Source: Monosporascus cannonballus
Taxonomy: Eukaryota; Ascomycota; Sordariomycetes; Xylariales
Length of the DNA: 64,000 nt
Direction of reading: 5' to 3'
Assembly (NCBI GenBank): GCA_004154925.1
Contig: QJNS01000055.1
Span: 62,001 to 126,000, forward strand
Shown here: positions 47,999 through 59,308 of the stretch, piece by piece
How the letters are laid out: every line of letters starts with the position of its first letter
Numbering within the stretch: the stretch's first letter is position 1
Program-made: the position numbers and the translations under genes
Notes under the pieces: generated by a model
Databases searched by the model: none
The model's input: the letters and a program-made list of their open reading frames with translations, nothing else
What the model was told of the DNA's origin: nothing

Positions 47999-49464
47999 TG
48001 CGCAAAAATTCTAGTATTCTTCGAATGCTCCAAATATGCAAGTGCTGCCGATATTAAAAGAGTATAAAGAGGTTGTATCTCAGGTAGAAAGCATATAATG
48101 CTCGAGGGTGGTTTTAGTTTCTTGAAGGGGACGAACTACAATGGGCAGAGGTCGGCGATGAAGTAAAAAGGTGGGTGGGTGAAGGAATGACGATGACAGC
48201 TTGCTTGTCTAACTTTTGTCTAACTGCATGTGGGTAAAGCTTGCGGTGTCATCCGTGCGTCTTTTGTGTATGCGTTACGTCGGAACTGCTTGGCCTCTGG
48301 CTGGTGCTGGGGAGTCACTCATGCTAGTTAATTGCATAATTCATCCATCGCTCCCTGTTGCTGCGCGTAGCTATAATTTTCAATGAACCGGGACTTGCCC
48401 ATTATGTCATTACCCGCTAACCTATGTACTAGGTACCTGCCGATCTACTTGCTTTTAACCAGTATCTAGGTACCTAGGTAATCATCATGATGGACTACAC
48501 ACTCCCTCCTCTAGGTTGGAAGCCTCAATTGCCTACCTAAGCTCAAGGTTTTAGCCACAACGAGGCGTCTAGAGTAACGGACAGACATTTCACCTAAGAA
48601 CCTCCATTCATGCTGTAGCCTGTTGCCTATCCTTTGCACCTCGAATTATTTGTACGTATCTTCTGACAGATGCTAAGCTGGGTCGTCGTCTAGTCCCTAC
48701 ATCACCGTCGGCTTGTCAAGCCACCCCCGTCGATCTAAAATCTCAAGCTTTCTGTCTGTCATCGTCCTACGCCACATTGGTCAACCCACCAAGGGAGATA
48801 CTTACCAACCAATTCATGCGCGCTCTCAAGAGTGCTAGGGATAGCTTCGATGACGTTACTCTATCATGGTGACGGAATATCGAGGAATCGGAGGATGTAT
48901 GAACGAGTATCCGATGATATGTATCCGATGATATGCAGCTTTTACACACCGTCCGCCGTAAGATGAAGTTGGCATATTCCTCCCGGCAACCATCTCCAGA
49001 CTCCGGTACACCCATAAGAGGAAGGCCTTCATCCCGTCTATCCGAGTTGTAACCGAGTGGTGATGCATGCTTGATAGTAAGCCCTTACCGATGAGAGAAG
49101 GTCGAGAAACAATCCGTTACCATCGCCATGGGTCAGCCAAGCCGTACCTACAGCTGATGGCTACCGCCTACACGACGGAGCCTCGTCGGGCACCTACCCG
49201 CCAATCATGTCTGAAACTTACTGGTATTAGCCGTGTCTTGTCTTCAGGGTTGTGCTGAGCCAGTGCCTGGTAATGGTGTTGCCAGCGTGCCTGAGTGACG
49301 CGGAATCCTGGCGGATCGGGCCTTGTGCAACCCTGTTCCCTGGGCCAGCTTCAGCCGGTCATTCTAAAATAGCTCCAGATCTCGCCCCAGAAGTGGTCCG
49401 AGCTGGCCTGTTCTGCCTCACCCGTTTGGGGAATTGAGCGGTTCTATTGGAGCTCGTGCAATAC
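47999..49464. other. Upstream region of the TMEM33-like gene, no second gene seen
   Basis: This holds the likely promoter of the minus-strand TMEM33-like gene. AGGTACCT-type palindromes occur at 48,431-48,438 and in CTAGGTACCTAGGTA at 48,466-48,480, a motif I regard as common in ascomycete intergenic DNA. Short open frames at 48.8-49.4 kb lack family features. Confidence 0.4.
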
Positions 49465-49800
49465 TCAGCTTGAGATGGATTGCACCTGGGCTTCGCCTGA
49501 TACGTCTTCCATTTCGCCGTGCTCCACGGAGTATTCAGGCCAGGCAGGGAAACCCAGAATATCGCGGATGGGAGGATAAAACAGCAGTCGATTACTAATT
49601 GCTGTGAGTGTCGCCGACGCTGGCTTCGTGGCGCTTGCCGGTACCGGCACTAATGGTTCCATCTCTCCACCATCCGCAGGGCTAAGCGTATTCGCGGATA
49701 TCCTACGACTCGAGACTTGCTGCTGGCTTGTACCGTTTGAAGCCGAAGACGGTTCTCGGTAGGTCGGAAAGGCCGACCAACGATTAGAATCCTTGTCGCT
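49465..49800 (-). CDS. Hypothetical protein, partial frame
   Basis: The frame is open for 111 codons to its stop at 49,465. The only internal ATG (49,662) would give 65 residues. The reading is Ser/Pro/Ala-rich (RWSAFPTYREPSSASNGTS, PVPASATKPASATLTAI) and ends with NRLLFYPPIRDILGFPAWPE and an acidic tail. It looks more like protein than chance, perhaps the last exon of a gene whose 5' exons I cannot place. A possible acceptor (AATGAAG) sits at its head. No family is recognised. Confidence 0.28.
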   Translation of the reverse strand, partial: SDKDSNRWSAFPTYREPSSASNGTSQQQVSSRRISANTLSPADGGEMEPLVPVPASATKPASATLTAISNRLLFYPPIRDILGFPAWPEYSVEHGEMEDVSGEAQVQSISS

Positions 49801-50424
49801 TCATTGCACGATCGGGTTCATTCGGCGCCGCTTGTGTGTAGGGCCGTGGGCGGACGAACATTTGGGCACCCTTGTTTGCATTGCATCAACGTCGAAAATT
49901 GTGATAGGTCAAGGCAAAATCGCTAGAACGGATAGGGGAGCCTAGGTCCTTGTCATACGTCCCCGCCTGACTCCGCTTTCTTCCCATGCAATGAAGGATT
50001 GTGTTACACACCGACCAATCAATGAATACACGTTTATGGGTTATGGTTGGCCAGCCTTTTTCCGATATGTGTCTTGATGATGAGAGCCGTGGAGGGTGGA
50101 CCCAGGAAAGGGAAGGGGGGGAGAAGAAAAGAAAAAATAATCAGGAAAGACAGGATCGCACAGAATGCAAAAATAGACCGGGGGGTTTGTTCGGAAGGGA
50201 AACGACTCGCCTGGAATGATCTCTCCTAAATAGTAAGTGCTGCGCTTGGGGCGGGTTTCACGGTGTGAGGGGCTAAACTAAACCCTTTTGTCGCCCGCGA
50301 TACAATAATGGCGACCGACCGACGACTCCTTTGAGAAAGCGTGAGAGACCACCGACTACCACCACTAACCACCACTCCTCCCCCGTCGTCTGCGCAGAAA
50401 TGCCGACATCGTTGCTGCCGCTCG
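49801..50424. other. Upstream region of the Zn2Cys6 gene
   Basis: No gene seen. It includes a purine-rich stretch (50,095-50,160) and CT/CA-rich sequence just before the start codon, consistent with a fungal promoter and leader. Confidence 0.35.
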
Positions 50425-52498
50425 ATGCCAATGGTTCCGCCCGTATGTCGGCGGTGTCGCCATCGTCGCCTTAAATGTGACGGCGCTATCCCATGCACGC
50501 GGTGCAAGTCGATTGGAGTCCGATGCCCAGGTTACGGCGCCACATCATCACCCAGTAGCAGCAGTAACAGCAACAGCAGCGCCAGCAGCAGCGCCAACAG
50601 GCCGTCCCAATGTTACGAAGAAGCGGAGCCTGTTTCTGCGGTTGCCCCGGCTCCGGGCGCTGCTACTGCTGCACGAGAAGCGGTCGGCGACGGCAGCAGT
50701 CCTGGACGGGGAATACTTGCGCGTCTCAGCCCGGATCCCGTACCCGACGAGATGTGGACTGGCATTTCCTCCGACCCTGTACCGTCGCTATACACGGAGG
50801 CCCAGATCGTCTTCGATGGAATTAACTATTGTAAGTCTCTCTCTTTTTCCCCTCTCTCCGTGTCTCCCTGTTTCGCTCTCACCCTCTCACGGCCGGCCAC
50901 TTACCGTCGGGGCTAATCGTCGGATTGCATGCTAACGTAATCATCGCCAGTCAATGAGCGCGTCAGTGGCGACCTCATATCAATCTCTACTCATTTCAAT
51001 CCGTATCAGGTTAGCCTTCGAAGAATAGACACGATACCTAGGATATATGTCAGTCTGCTCGTGACGGCGGCGACCCTCCATAGGTCGATGCAACTGGATG
51101 ACAACTTCGCACGCTCGTCCGCTCTAGCCCAGCGGGAAGAAGACATCTTCAGATTCCGGATACGCGCTCTGCAAGATGTCAATTACCGACTCAGCAAAAA
51201 GGACACCCAGACCAGCGATTCGACGCTGATGTGCGTGATATGTCTTCTGCTGTCGACTGTTAGTAGCTGTGTCTTCGCCGCCGTAATGTTTCCCCTAGGT
51301 GCTGATTATGTCGCGCAGATGCAGCAGTCCGCCTACACAGATTGGAGAGCCCATCTAGAGGGCGCTCGGAGGATTATTCAGCTGCGAGGCGGCATCAAGG
51401 AGATTATCACCAAGAACCCTTATTTCAAACCTTTGATGACGCTGTTCATCTGGTAAGTAACCCTGCCTTCTCGCTTCTTGTTGGCGAAGTTTCTCACCAG
51501 GGATGTAAAGCATCGATGTCATGGCCGCGACCACCACGCCGTCGACGCACAAGTCTATGGCTGTTGCCACGTCGATGGCATTACACTACTGGGAAGCTGA
51601 GCCTGGCATATTCCAATCCAACCTCGCCGTCAGCTCGCCTTGCCCTGAAGAGTTATTTCAGACGCTGATCCTAGTCAACTACCTGCGGTCCATCTCCCAC
51701 AAGGACAGATTGAAGTCGAGAAGGCAGTCGGGTACGCGGATGGTGCTGAAAAAGCTGCGCTCGTTCAACCCCGCGGAATGGGCGACACGGATGAAGGGGT
51801 TCAAGGGGTGGAAGAAGACGGGGGACGGGGTGGAGTTCGACACGCCGCTCCGGGGCGCGCGCAGCCCGAGAGAGTCGCAGTCGCCGGAGCCGGCGCCGCA
51901 ACGAGGTCAGACGGGTTTCCCTGCATCCGATCACCACCACCAGCACCACCAACACCATCATCATCAAAACAACAACCTCCCCTCCCCACCCTATGGCACG
52001 CCACCCTCTCTGACCGCCAAGTCCTCAGACATCCCCGAGTCCGACCTGTGGCTTAACATCGCCGTCATCTACCGGGCGGCCATCACGCTATACACGGTGC
52101 GGACGCTGGTGCTCGACCTGCGCGAGGACAAGGCGTTCCTGTACGAGGAGGAGCCGGACCTCGACATCATCACGCTGCGCCTCGACGCGCGGCAGCAACT
52201 AGCGGCGGCGCTGGCGCCTATCTTCTCGGACCACGCCAGCGCCCGCACTCTCGGCAAGCTCGTCTTCTTCCCCATGTTCGTCTGCGGCATGGAGGCGGGG
52301 CCCAACGACCGCGACCTCCAAGACTTTATTGCCAACGGGCTCGAGCGCGTCGGCCAGGCCTGCGGCACCTTCGGCCCAATCGGTGCGGTTGATGAGCTCC
52401 GCGGCAAGTGGGCCGCCGACGCCCAGGCCCCCAAGGGCACCCACGTCACCTGGGACGAGTACTTCGAGGGCAGACCCGACTTCGTTTTTGGTTTTTGA
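50425..52498 (+). CDS. Zn(II)2Cys6 fungal transcription factor
   Basis: Four exons: 50,425-50,830, 50,951-51,258, 51,319-51,452 and 51,511-52,498, phase-consistent, 611 residues. The start gives the binuclear cluster C8-x2-C11-x6-C18-x5-C24-x2-C27-x6-C34 (VCRRCRHRRLKCDGAIPC and following), which binds CGG-type sites in this family. A Ser/Asn-rich linker follows. After the first intron comes YFNERVSGDLISISTHF, then later HLEGARRIIQLRGGI and LFICIDVMAATTTPS, typical of the fungal-specific transcription factor domain (Fungal_trans_2 type). Intron 2 (60 bases, GTTAGT...GCGCAG) is stop-free and in frame; removing it restores LLLST-MQQSAYTDWR, which fits the family better. A His-rich run (HHHQHHQHHHHQ) lies in a low-complexity insert. 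The target pathway is unknown. Confidence 0.88.
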
Positions 52499-53226
52499 AA
52501 GGAAAGAATTGAATGAATGGCGTGCACCGGTACGTAATGTGATGATGGAGGCGGCTGAATTGGGCATGGGGGGGAGGATATATTGATATCGCCCCCGTTT
52601 GCTGGGGAATCGTGGACGCGGGATGCCTGTTACTTGTCGGCGGTGGGTTCTCGGCCGGGCTTCGGGTTCTTATTTGTGAGTAACGGTTGAGTGGGTGAAT
52701 GCTCAAACTATGGCCTCGACGAAGATATGCAAGATCGCTAATCTGGTGTGGATAGATGCTGCTGCCGTTTCTGAACATCATAATTTACTCCTCGGGAAAT
52801 TTTCGGTTTCGACTTTATGATTATAGAAGGTCTCGTGGCTGGAGTATATTGGTCATAACTGATACTTGTTAGCTGAGGGAACCTGTCGCCAGCCCCCGCA
52901 GAACAGACTTAGAATACGGCAGATGGTTAGGACACCTTGTCGACCTGCTCTGCCACGGACGGGACGGGGGAGAAGTGTCGATGACACACGGGATAGACTA
53001 GATTTCTGTGATTCACTGGCGATTTTCTGGGGGATCAGCAAGTCTACCAGTTAGATTATCGGGAATGATTGTACGATTATGCAGAGAGCCGATACCATTG
53101 CGCATTTGTTACATAAGTCGAACCTTTCCTAGATATCTCTCCTTTTACTGTTCACCGCGAGTAGGAGTGCTTATTCTCCACGCACCGACCACTCTCCTGC
53201 TAAGCAACACGCAGACTCACCTCGTC
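52499..53226. other. Intergenic, no gene seen
   Basis: 3' region of the Zn2Cys6 gene and presumed promoter of the BTB gene. Open frames here are short and without family features. Confidence 0.4.
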
Positions 53227-54219
53227 ATGGCTACTAGGACCGAGCAAGATAGGAGGTGGGTCTCGAAGCCCCTGACGGGGCATCATCGCCGCTGCTAACC
53301 TTGGGTTGTTCGGCACAGACTACTGGCAGGCGGGCTCTTTTCCGATGTCGTCGTCAAATGCGGAACCAGGTCGTGGCATCTCCACAGGAGCATTCTCTGC
53401 AGCCGCTCTGACCACTTCCGGGCCGCTCTGGCCGGCCCATTTCAAGTGCGCGCATCCGCATGCCTGCTTCGTTGCCTCCCGCTGCGAATCCGCGCTGACA
53501 AGCCCTTACCGATCGATAGGAGGCGGAGACGCGGGAGATAGACCTATCCGAGCACGATGAGGAGACGATCGACCGTCCCCTTACCTGGATCTATACGAAA
53601 CGTAGGAATACCGATACCGTCAGAGATTCACGTTGCGACATGACTTATTCCTTGCTTCTGCCGCCACAGAACTACCGCCCATCGTGTCCTTCAGCGGCGG
53701 AACGTGCTACGAAACCGCCGTCAAACTGTTCGTCGCAGCGGACTTCTGCCTCGTTCGGGAGCTGCGGGAGGACTGTCTAGAGGCCCTCGAGAACAGCATA
53801 TGGGAACAGGTCCTAAGAACACAGCGACAGTTCGACGCAGCCCCCGACAAAACCGCGTTTCTCAGGACGGGCGGCGACCTGGACAATCTGTTCAGGGGCG
53901 TGCGCGCGGCCTACGAGGCCGACTTCGGCGTGCTGAAGGACGTCTTCGTGGACTTCATGCGCGACACGCATTTCTGGCCCGCGACATCCTGCTACGGATC
54001 CCCGAGCTCTGCCGCGACGGCAAGTATCGGCCGTTCGAGATCCCCGACGCGTGTTTCGTGTGCGGCGAGTCGGCATTCAGACGGCCGACCGCCTATTGGG
54101 CCAGGCTCGGCAGCTTCGAGGGCCGGATCGTAGGGTTCTGCGACACGTGCCAGAGGAATTGCCGTCGGCGCCGTCGGCGGCGGCGTGGAGAGTCCGAGGG
54201 TGAGGACGACAGTGATTAG
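53227..54219 (+). CDS. BTB/POZ-domain protein with an apparent frameshift
   Basis: Exons 53,227-53,255, 53,319-53,445, 53,520-53,601 and from 53,670 join in phase. They give MATRTEQDRRLLAGG, then the BTB core LFSDVVVKCGTRSWHLHRSI, LCSRSDHFRAAL, ETREIDLSEHDEETI and LTWIYT, followed by a VKLFVAADFCLV helix region. BTB domains mediate dimerisation and often link substrates to Cul3 ligases. Near 53,975-53,980 (FMRDTHFW, then ARDILLRIPELC) the sensible reading moves to another frame with no splice sites available. That second frame runs to 54,219 and contains CFVCGES and FCDTCQRNC, two CxxC pairs suggesting a small zinc-binding unit, then an Arg-rich and acidic tail. In the original frame the protein would instead end at 54,133 with low-complexity sequence. 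It is either a genuine broken allele or a one-base assembly error. Confidence 0.72.
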
Positions 54220-54731
54220 TTTACGGCAATAATTGTGTACTACTGGGGATAGATCAGCCATATTGGCTTCGGGTATCGATGGGTCAAGGCGGGAGAGTGA
54301 TGCAAGTTGATGTATGGCAAATGGATCTGACGTGATTCACAGTAACCCTGGATGAGGAGAAGGCCTTTGACAGACGCTATTGGTTATTCCAGGATAGAAC
54401 ATTCGGAGAGCTATGCCACCTCTGAACGTAGTTAAAGGTTCTCAATCATTCAATGTGTTGGGACACTGGGGCAAAAGCGGCGACATTCTCTATGTGTAAG
54501 GTCTTGCAAAGCAATATAAACCTTTCGTGGACTAGGCTATCTACCTACGGAAGACCAGCGGGGCTGCAACAGCCAGCTGCTTTCTGTGTGAATGTAACGA
54601 TCAGTATGCCACCAGGTAGATTGTGCTTTGACCCCTGGGCCTTCAACAGAAGATTTGCCGTACCCCATGCAAGTATCGTCGGCTCGAAGCCTTCTGGTGT
54701 TGCCCTTACTCCTTTCCCAGTCGCGTAATTA
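54220..54731. other. Intergenic, no gene seen
   Basis: A 91-codon plus-strand open frame here (54,453-54,728) has no domain character and I do not support it. Confidence 0.4.
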
Positions 54732-56047
54732 TCAGGAAATCAGGTTATCCTGATCCATGGGATATGAACGAGTCTCCCATGAATCCCACAAGGACAAACG
54801 AAACATTAACCTATACAAGCGGTTGTCGGCGTCGCACTCGAGCTTCATGAAGTCGAGGAATGACATTTCGGTTTCTTGAGACATCGCGCGGTCTTCCGGG
54901 TCTAGCTTGATGATATCCATTGCTGATATCCCTCTACCGTCCATTCGTAAAGGATCTGCACCGTTGTCTAGGAGTGTCAAAACCCTTCCCATTTTATGCA
55001 CCAGACATTTGTCGATTGTAGAAAACCGGATTAACATGTTCGCCATAGCCGTGTGTCCATGCTCGGGGGCCCAGTTGACGTCGACTTCTGGGTTAAGCAG
55101 CCATTTGACGCCGGAGTCAGCATTATGTACTAGGGAGAATGTGTAGGATAGAGCTGTCTCGGGGGTGACGCCTTGGGTGAACGAGGACTTCTCGTCCCTA
55201 GTGATGAGGCACCAACAATCGAGAAGTTCGCTAAAACCTTTTATACCCAGAGTATGCGGGCCTTCTGCCGCACGGAGGTCCCAGAAAAACAACTCGTGGT
55301 GGTGATGAGCATAATCGGTCCCATTGAGGGCGGATGCCTCCAAGTCAGCGATGTGAGCACCGTGGTCGATAAGCAGCCCAGCGAAAGCCCACCTCTCGTT
55401 GGCCAGTGCTAATCACATAGGTGACATATCCGGCAGTCCGTGCACAACGTTGGGGATCAGGTTTTAAGTTTAAGAACCCTCTCTGCGATGCGCAAGCCAT
55501 CCTCCGTATGTGAGAATGGGGGGTCCGCAAGAAAGTGTAGACATGTTTGGCCGGAATCCGTGACGCCAGATACGTTCGGGCTACCGGCGCCCAGGAGGAT
55601 ACGAGCCACCTGGATACTCTGTTTCTCTAGGGCTTTAAGGAGAGAGAGACTTAGGGGAGTTCAGAAGCATCCCACTGATATCGCAGTCGAGTAAGAGCCA
55701 TAAATCGGCTGCCGCTTGATTACACTCCTCATCCTGGTGGAGGTGATTGTCTCTAAACAAATCTTCTCGTGTAACTAGCTCTTGCAGCTCCCCCAAGTCG
55801 CTAAGGATATCATCATATAAATCATGCAGTTGATCCTCGTTGGCTCCAGATGTCATAAGCAACTGGCAGACACCTAGGTTCCGGCGGTTATAGGAGTGCG
55901 AGAAAAGGGACAACCCGTCGTAGGCTGCATTGGGATCTAAACCACGTTCAAGGAGGTGGCGGAATACGTCGCAGGGCCATGCTTGCTGATTTTCAAGATA
56001 GCATGGTCCACAAGGGCTCCCAAAATCAATTCGCTGTTAAGAACTGC
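54732..56047 (-). pseudogene. Ankyrin-repeat pseudogene beside the F-box/ankyrin gene
   Basis: Coding-like blocks on the minus strand change frame repeatedly. In order: CDVFRHLLERGLDPNAAYDG to NLGVCQLLMTSGANEDQ (about 55,970-55,640); IQVARILLGAGSPNVSG with HFLADPPFS (about 55,630-55,470); MSPM, a TGA stop (55,413-55,415), then LALANERWAFAGLLIDHGAH running to the end at 54,732. Breaks are a shift in a CT run near 55,645, a shift in an A-rich run near 55,470 and the TGA. The ankyrin helices (VARILLGAG, FAGLLIDHGA) are clear. The final 200 residues (54,732-55,343) form one intact frame. It is probably a decayed paralogue of the neighbouring gene or of a related ankyrin gene. Confidence 0.72.
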
Positions 56048-56079
56048 TGGCGTGCTGCGTGCTAAGACCTAATCTACTA

Positions 56080-57366
56080 TTAGTAATGTCGCAAAAGCGA
56101 CGCCGCTATTGCATTGCTGGCAATAGCGTTATATATGGTCAAATTCTTAACTGTGACAAGTAAATAGTCGAGAAGGTCCTTGTGAAGGTATGCGCCCTCC
56201 TGTTTCAGAAGGAGAGCTTGCACAATCGCTTGGCTCTCTGAGCTGAAATCTCTCCCAGCTTTCTCGAACAGCTCGAGGATATGTATCCAGTGTTGAGAAG
56301 CTGCCATTGCAACTGGTGAGAGTTCTCCAGGGAGGGGGTCTAGGCTAGCACCGCTAAGTAGGAGCTTCTCAATAAATCTCGATCGGTTGGATATATCGCT
56401 CATGACCCCGTGAAAAGCGGTGCCGAGCTCTTCTCCTCCAACTGCGGCGTCTGTGTTTCGAGGATTCATACAGCATATGTCTATCGGTCTCAGCCTGTAT
56501 TGTCTACCAGCATGGTCCCACTCCCAAACTTTGTTTACAGATGCGCCAGCATCGAGAAGAAAGCCGGCATCCTCAAAGTTTGCGTCGTAGCAGGCAAGGT
56601 GTAGTAGCGTAGCCCCTCTGTTGAAGTCGGCGTTAATGTCTGCCCCTCTTGCCTGAAGCCACCGGATTGTTCGGTGATGAAGTGCGCCTCCGAAGGCATA
56701 GTGAAGTGGAGTGTATCCGGAGGGGTCCCGCCTGTTAATGTCGGCCTCGTATCCTTCATGGAAGAGGAACTGCATGAACCTGAGGCATCCTTCGCCAGCA
56801 GCAACGTGGAAGGGATCCGTTGTATCTATAGTGGACCGATCGAATTTCGTTAATGCTCCCCCTGAGACTAATAGTTGTGCAGTTGTCTCTTTATTCGAAA
56901 GTAAGGCGAATTGCAACGGTAATTGGGCCGACGCGCGTGTGTGGTTATGATCTCGAAAGACTGGACCTCTACCAGACACGCCTGGGGGAAAAGGGAGGCG
57001 CCGCCAGTGATCGTAGGATTGTGCGTTGATGTTGGCACCGTGTTCTAGAAGCAATTCGATAATGGCATCGTGTCCATAATTTGCTGCCAAGTGCAGCGGA
57101 GGTTGGGGATCCGTCCATGTACTCGTGTTTGGGTCGGCGCCTGCTTCCAACAGCTTCGTTGCAGTTCCAATTCTATCGTATTCAGCTGCCCAGTGAATAG
57201 CCGAAAATGGTTCGCTATTCTTCACGGCGAGAGAGTAAAGGAGTGGGTTCGTGACGGCATATACTCGACGGCATGTCGAGGCAAGCGCGTTCAAGTCGGA
57301 GAAACTAGTGAATTCCTCTGCAACCTGCAGTTGCAGCTCAACAGGCAGTTCCCCTAGTGAAACCAT
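56080..57366 (-). CDS. F-box and ankyrin-repeat protein
   Basis: A 428-residue single exon. I start at the Met of MVSLGELPVELQLQVAEEF because the open frame upstream (to 57,558) is low-complexity and lacks domain character. Residues about 4-45 form an F-box-like motif (LPVELQLQVAEEF, LNALASTCRRVY). From about 54 come six or seven ankyrin repeats: AIHWAAEYDRIGTATKLLEA, PLHLAANYGHDAIIELLLEH, LPLQFALLSNKETTAQLL, PFHVAAGEGCLRFMQFLF, TPLHYAFGGALHHRTIRWL and TLLHLACYDANFEDAGFLL. F-box proteins recruit substrates to SCF ubiquitin ligases, and ankyrins would bind the target. No substrate can be inferred. The C-terminal 90 residues are less repetitive. The region just upstream of the ATG has GAT/GGT trinucleotide repeats (57,390-57,420). 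Confidence 0.82.
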   Translation of the reverse strand: MVSLGELPVELQLQVAEEFTSFSDLNALASTCRRVYAVTNPLLYSLAVKNSEPFSAIHWAAEYDRIGTATKLLEAGADPNTSTWTDPQPPLHLAANYGHDAIIELLLEHGANINAQSYDHWRRLPFPPGVSGRGPVFRDHNHTRASAQLPLQFALLSNKETTAQLLVSGGALTKFDRSTIDTTDPFHVAAGEGCLRFMQFLFHEGYEADINRRDPSGYTPLHYAFGGALHHRTIRWLQARGADINADFNRGATLLHLACYDANFEDAGFLLDAGASVNKVWEWDHAGRQYRLRPIDICCMNPRNTDAAVGGEELGTAFHGVMSDISNRSRFIEKLLLSGASLDPLPGELSPVAMAASQHWIHILELFEKAGRDFSSESQAIVQALLLKQEGAYLHKDLLDYLLVTVKNLTIYNAIASNAIAASLLRHY

Positions 57367-59128
57367 GAGGGTATGCGTCTGGATTTTTTGTGGTGATGAT
57401 GATGGTGATGATGATGGGGGATAGGGGAAGGGGGTGGTTGGGGATGAAGTGTAGGTCACTGGGTTGTTGAGGGGCCGTTGTAGGACTTGTTTGTTGTCCA
57501 CAGGAGGGAAGGTGCAGTTGAGGAACGTGATAAGCGCCCAGTAGGTGCAACGTTCCAACTGGTAGATGTTGTGTTTCCATATATATATAGACAGTTCGAA
57601 AACTTGTGCTTCGGATACGTATCAGGTCGGTGATTTCTTCGAGAGATTCGTATTGTTCCGACTGTCGAGGCAGTAACAGGGCTTGATACGTGTTTCGTAG
57701 TGATGCTACATACACAAGTAGCTAGCAAACCGCACATAACAAGACAATGTGAGTCCTCGGGATTACAACAGCTAAGAAGCTCCCGTTTGGGTCATGGGAG
57801 GCAGGTGTGGACTTGTCAAGCTATTCTTGAACTACGGCAGATGTTGGGGGGAATGCGTTAGATTAAGAGGCCAGGCTAGAGGTACTTGATGTTCCTCGAA
57901 ACTATGCAAGATGATAGGGGACTGATCTCTCTTTACTACCTCCTAATAATCTAACCTCCCAGATCTTGAGTGTCGATCCTTAGTCCTGCCTACCTGCTCG
58001 GCTGGTATCCTCCAGGAAACATAGAACTGCGGACCACCTAATCAACCTGGCAGAAGAATTTAATCAAGAAACGAAGGCTACCTAGCTAAGGTTGTGATAA
58101 CGAACATGTTGGTTATGAAACCCCATTTGTGTCCATTATGCCAAACCCTATGGAGAATGGAGCTCAATAGCTAATTATTAAACCCAATCCCACCCCTAGC
58201 TTAAAGGAGAGATAACGGATATTTCCCAGATGCCTTACGCCGTGGCTAGTCTGTCTAAGGGCGTATCCGACTCAAACTAAAACCAGTCTAAAGCCAATAT
58301 AGGACTCGTCACACTTGATCCTAGGGAAGGAAACGGCCGATTTTTATGTTGAGCGAATGCGTGGTCGATAGTAAATAGTCGCTATGGGGTTAGATATAAG
58401 TTATACTTGCGCCGAACCTGCGCCAAACCATCAGGACGGAGATTCAACATGTATTACGTCGCTGGTTATGAGCATCTGCGGGCCGGGGTATTGCATCGAA
58501 GGCGGCTCAGCAGCCCTACCTGCCCGCAGGTACAAGAGCTTTAAAGTTCGATCCTAGAATGAATGGACACAGATGAATCTCTGCGAACTACATCCAACTT
58601 AAAGCGTAAAGTTAATGAGAGTCTTCCGTGGCGGGATTCGCCAACCTTGTCATGTTTATCTATTTTTAGGTAGTTCATCTGCGTTAACCGAGAAAGAGAC
58701 AACCTTTAATGGGGTGGCATAGAGCGGGGCGATCCGTGCTATATCGAGCTTAAACGTCAAGCTATTCCGCGTCTATAGCGACGGAAAGAGGCACGTAGAT
58801 GGAACCATATAGGTGGTGGTCTCGGTTCCTCATCGCGAGGTTTAGGATTGGCCAGGGGTAAGTCTTCCACTTGATCTACTTCGGAAGTTAAGATCTCGAA
58901 AGCAAGCACCTACGACCAAGTTTCTCCTGATCAAAAGGCCCAACGGTCCTTCAGGCCATCTGATAATTTCTTTTCATTCTGAATTCTTCCCAACTCAAAA
59001 ATCATCTAAGCGCCCCTTATCTATCTCCAAACTCCACCATACCAACATACCACCCCTGAGATATTTATTCTGGGCGCTAACTCATTACCCAATCAACACG
59101 CTTGCACATCGCAACAGCCCAGTAGCAT
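57367..59128. other. Long intergenic region, no gene seen
   Basis: About 1.7 kb of normal-composition sequence: the promoter of the F-box/ankyrin gene at its left end, otherwise nothing I can assign. Confidence 0.4.
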
Positions 59129-59308
59129 ATGCCGTATTATCCAATATCAGCGGCAGCAGTATTCTCCTTCCGGAGGCGGCGGGCACTACCTCATCAACCT
59201 CAATCCCAAGCTCAGGTCTCCACAGACTCCGACGCAGAAGCCTTTAGCTCCGTGTCTTCCAGTGCACCTGGAATCCATCAGCGCGTCACTCAGCACCTTA
59301 ACCCTTGA
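59129..59308 (+). CDS. Possible small protein (59 residues)
   Basis: An ATG-initiated frame reading MPYYPISAAAVFSFRRRRAL, then Gln/Ser-rich sequence with DSDAEAFSSVSSSAPG, ending TQHLNP. Codon use looks like the neighbouring genes, and a CA/CT-rich leader precedes it. It is short, without a known domain, and could be chance. Confidence 0.28.
   Translation: MPYYPISAAAVFSFRRRRALPHQPQSQAQVSTDSDAEAFSSVSSSAPGIHQRVTQHLNP

Noticed and set aside
51671..52567. Minus-strand frames of 98-152 codons opposite the transcription factor's last exon
   Set aside because: They are antisense shadows of a GC-rich exon with good fungal-specific domain coding on the plus strand.
57456..57737. Upstream extension of the F-box/ankyrin frame and overlapping small frames
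   Set aside because: The extension is Pro/Ser/Thr low-complexity. The family-like start MVSLGELPVELQ at 57,366 is more credible.
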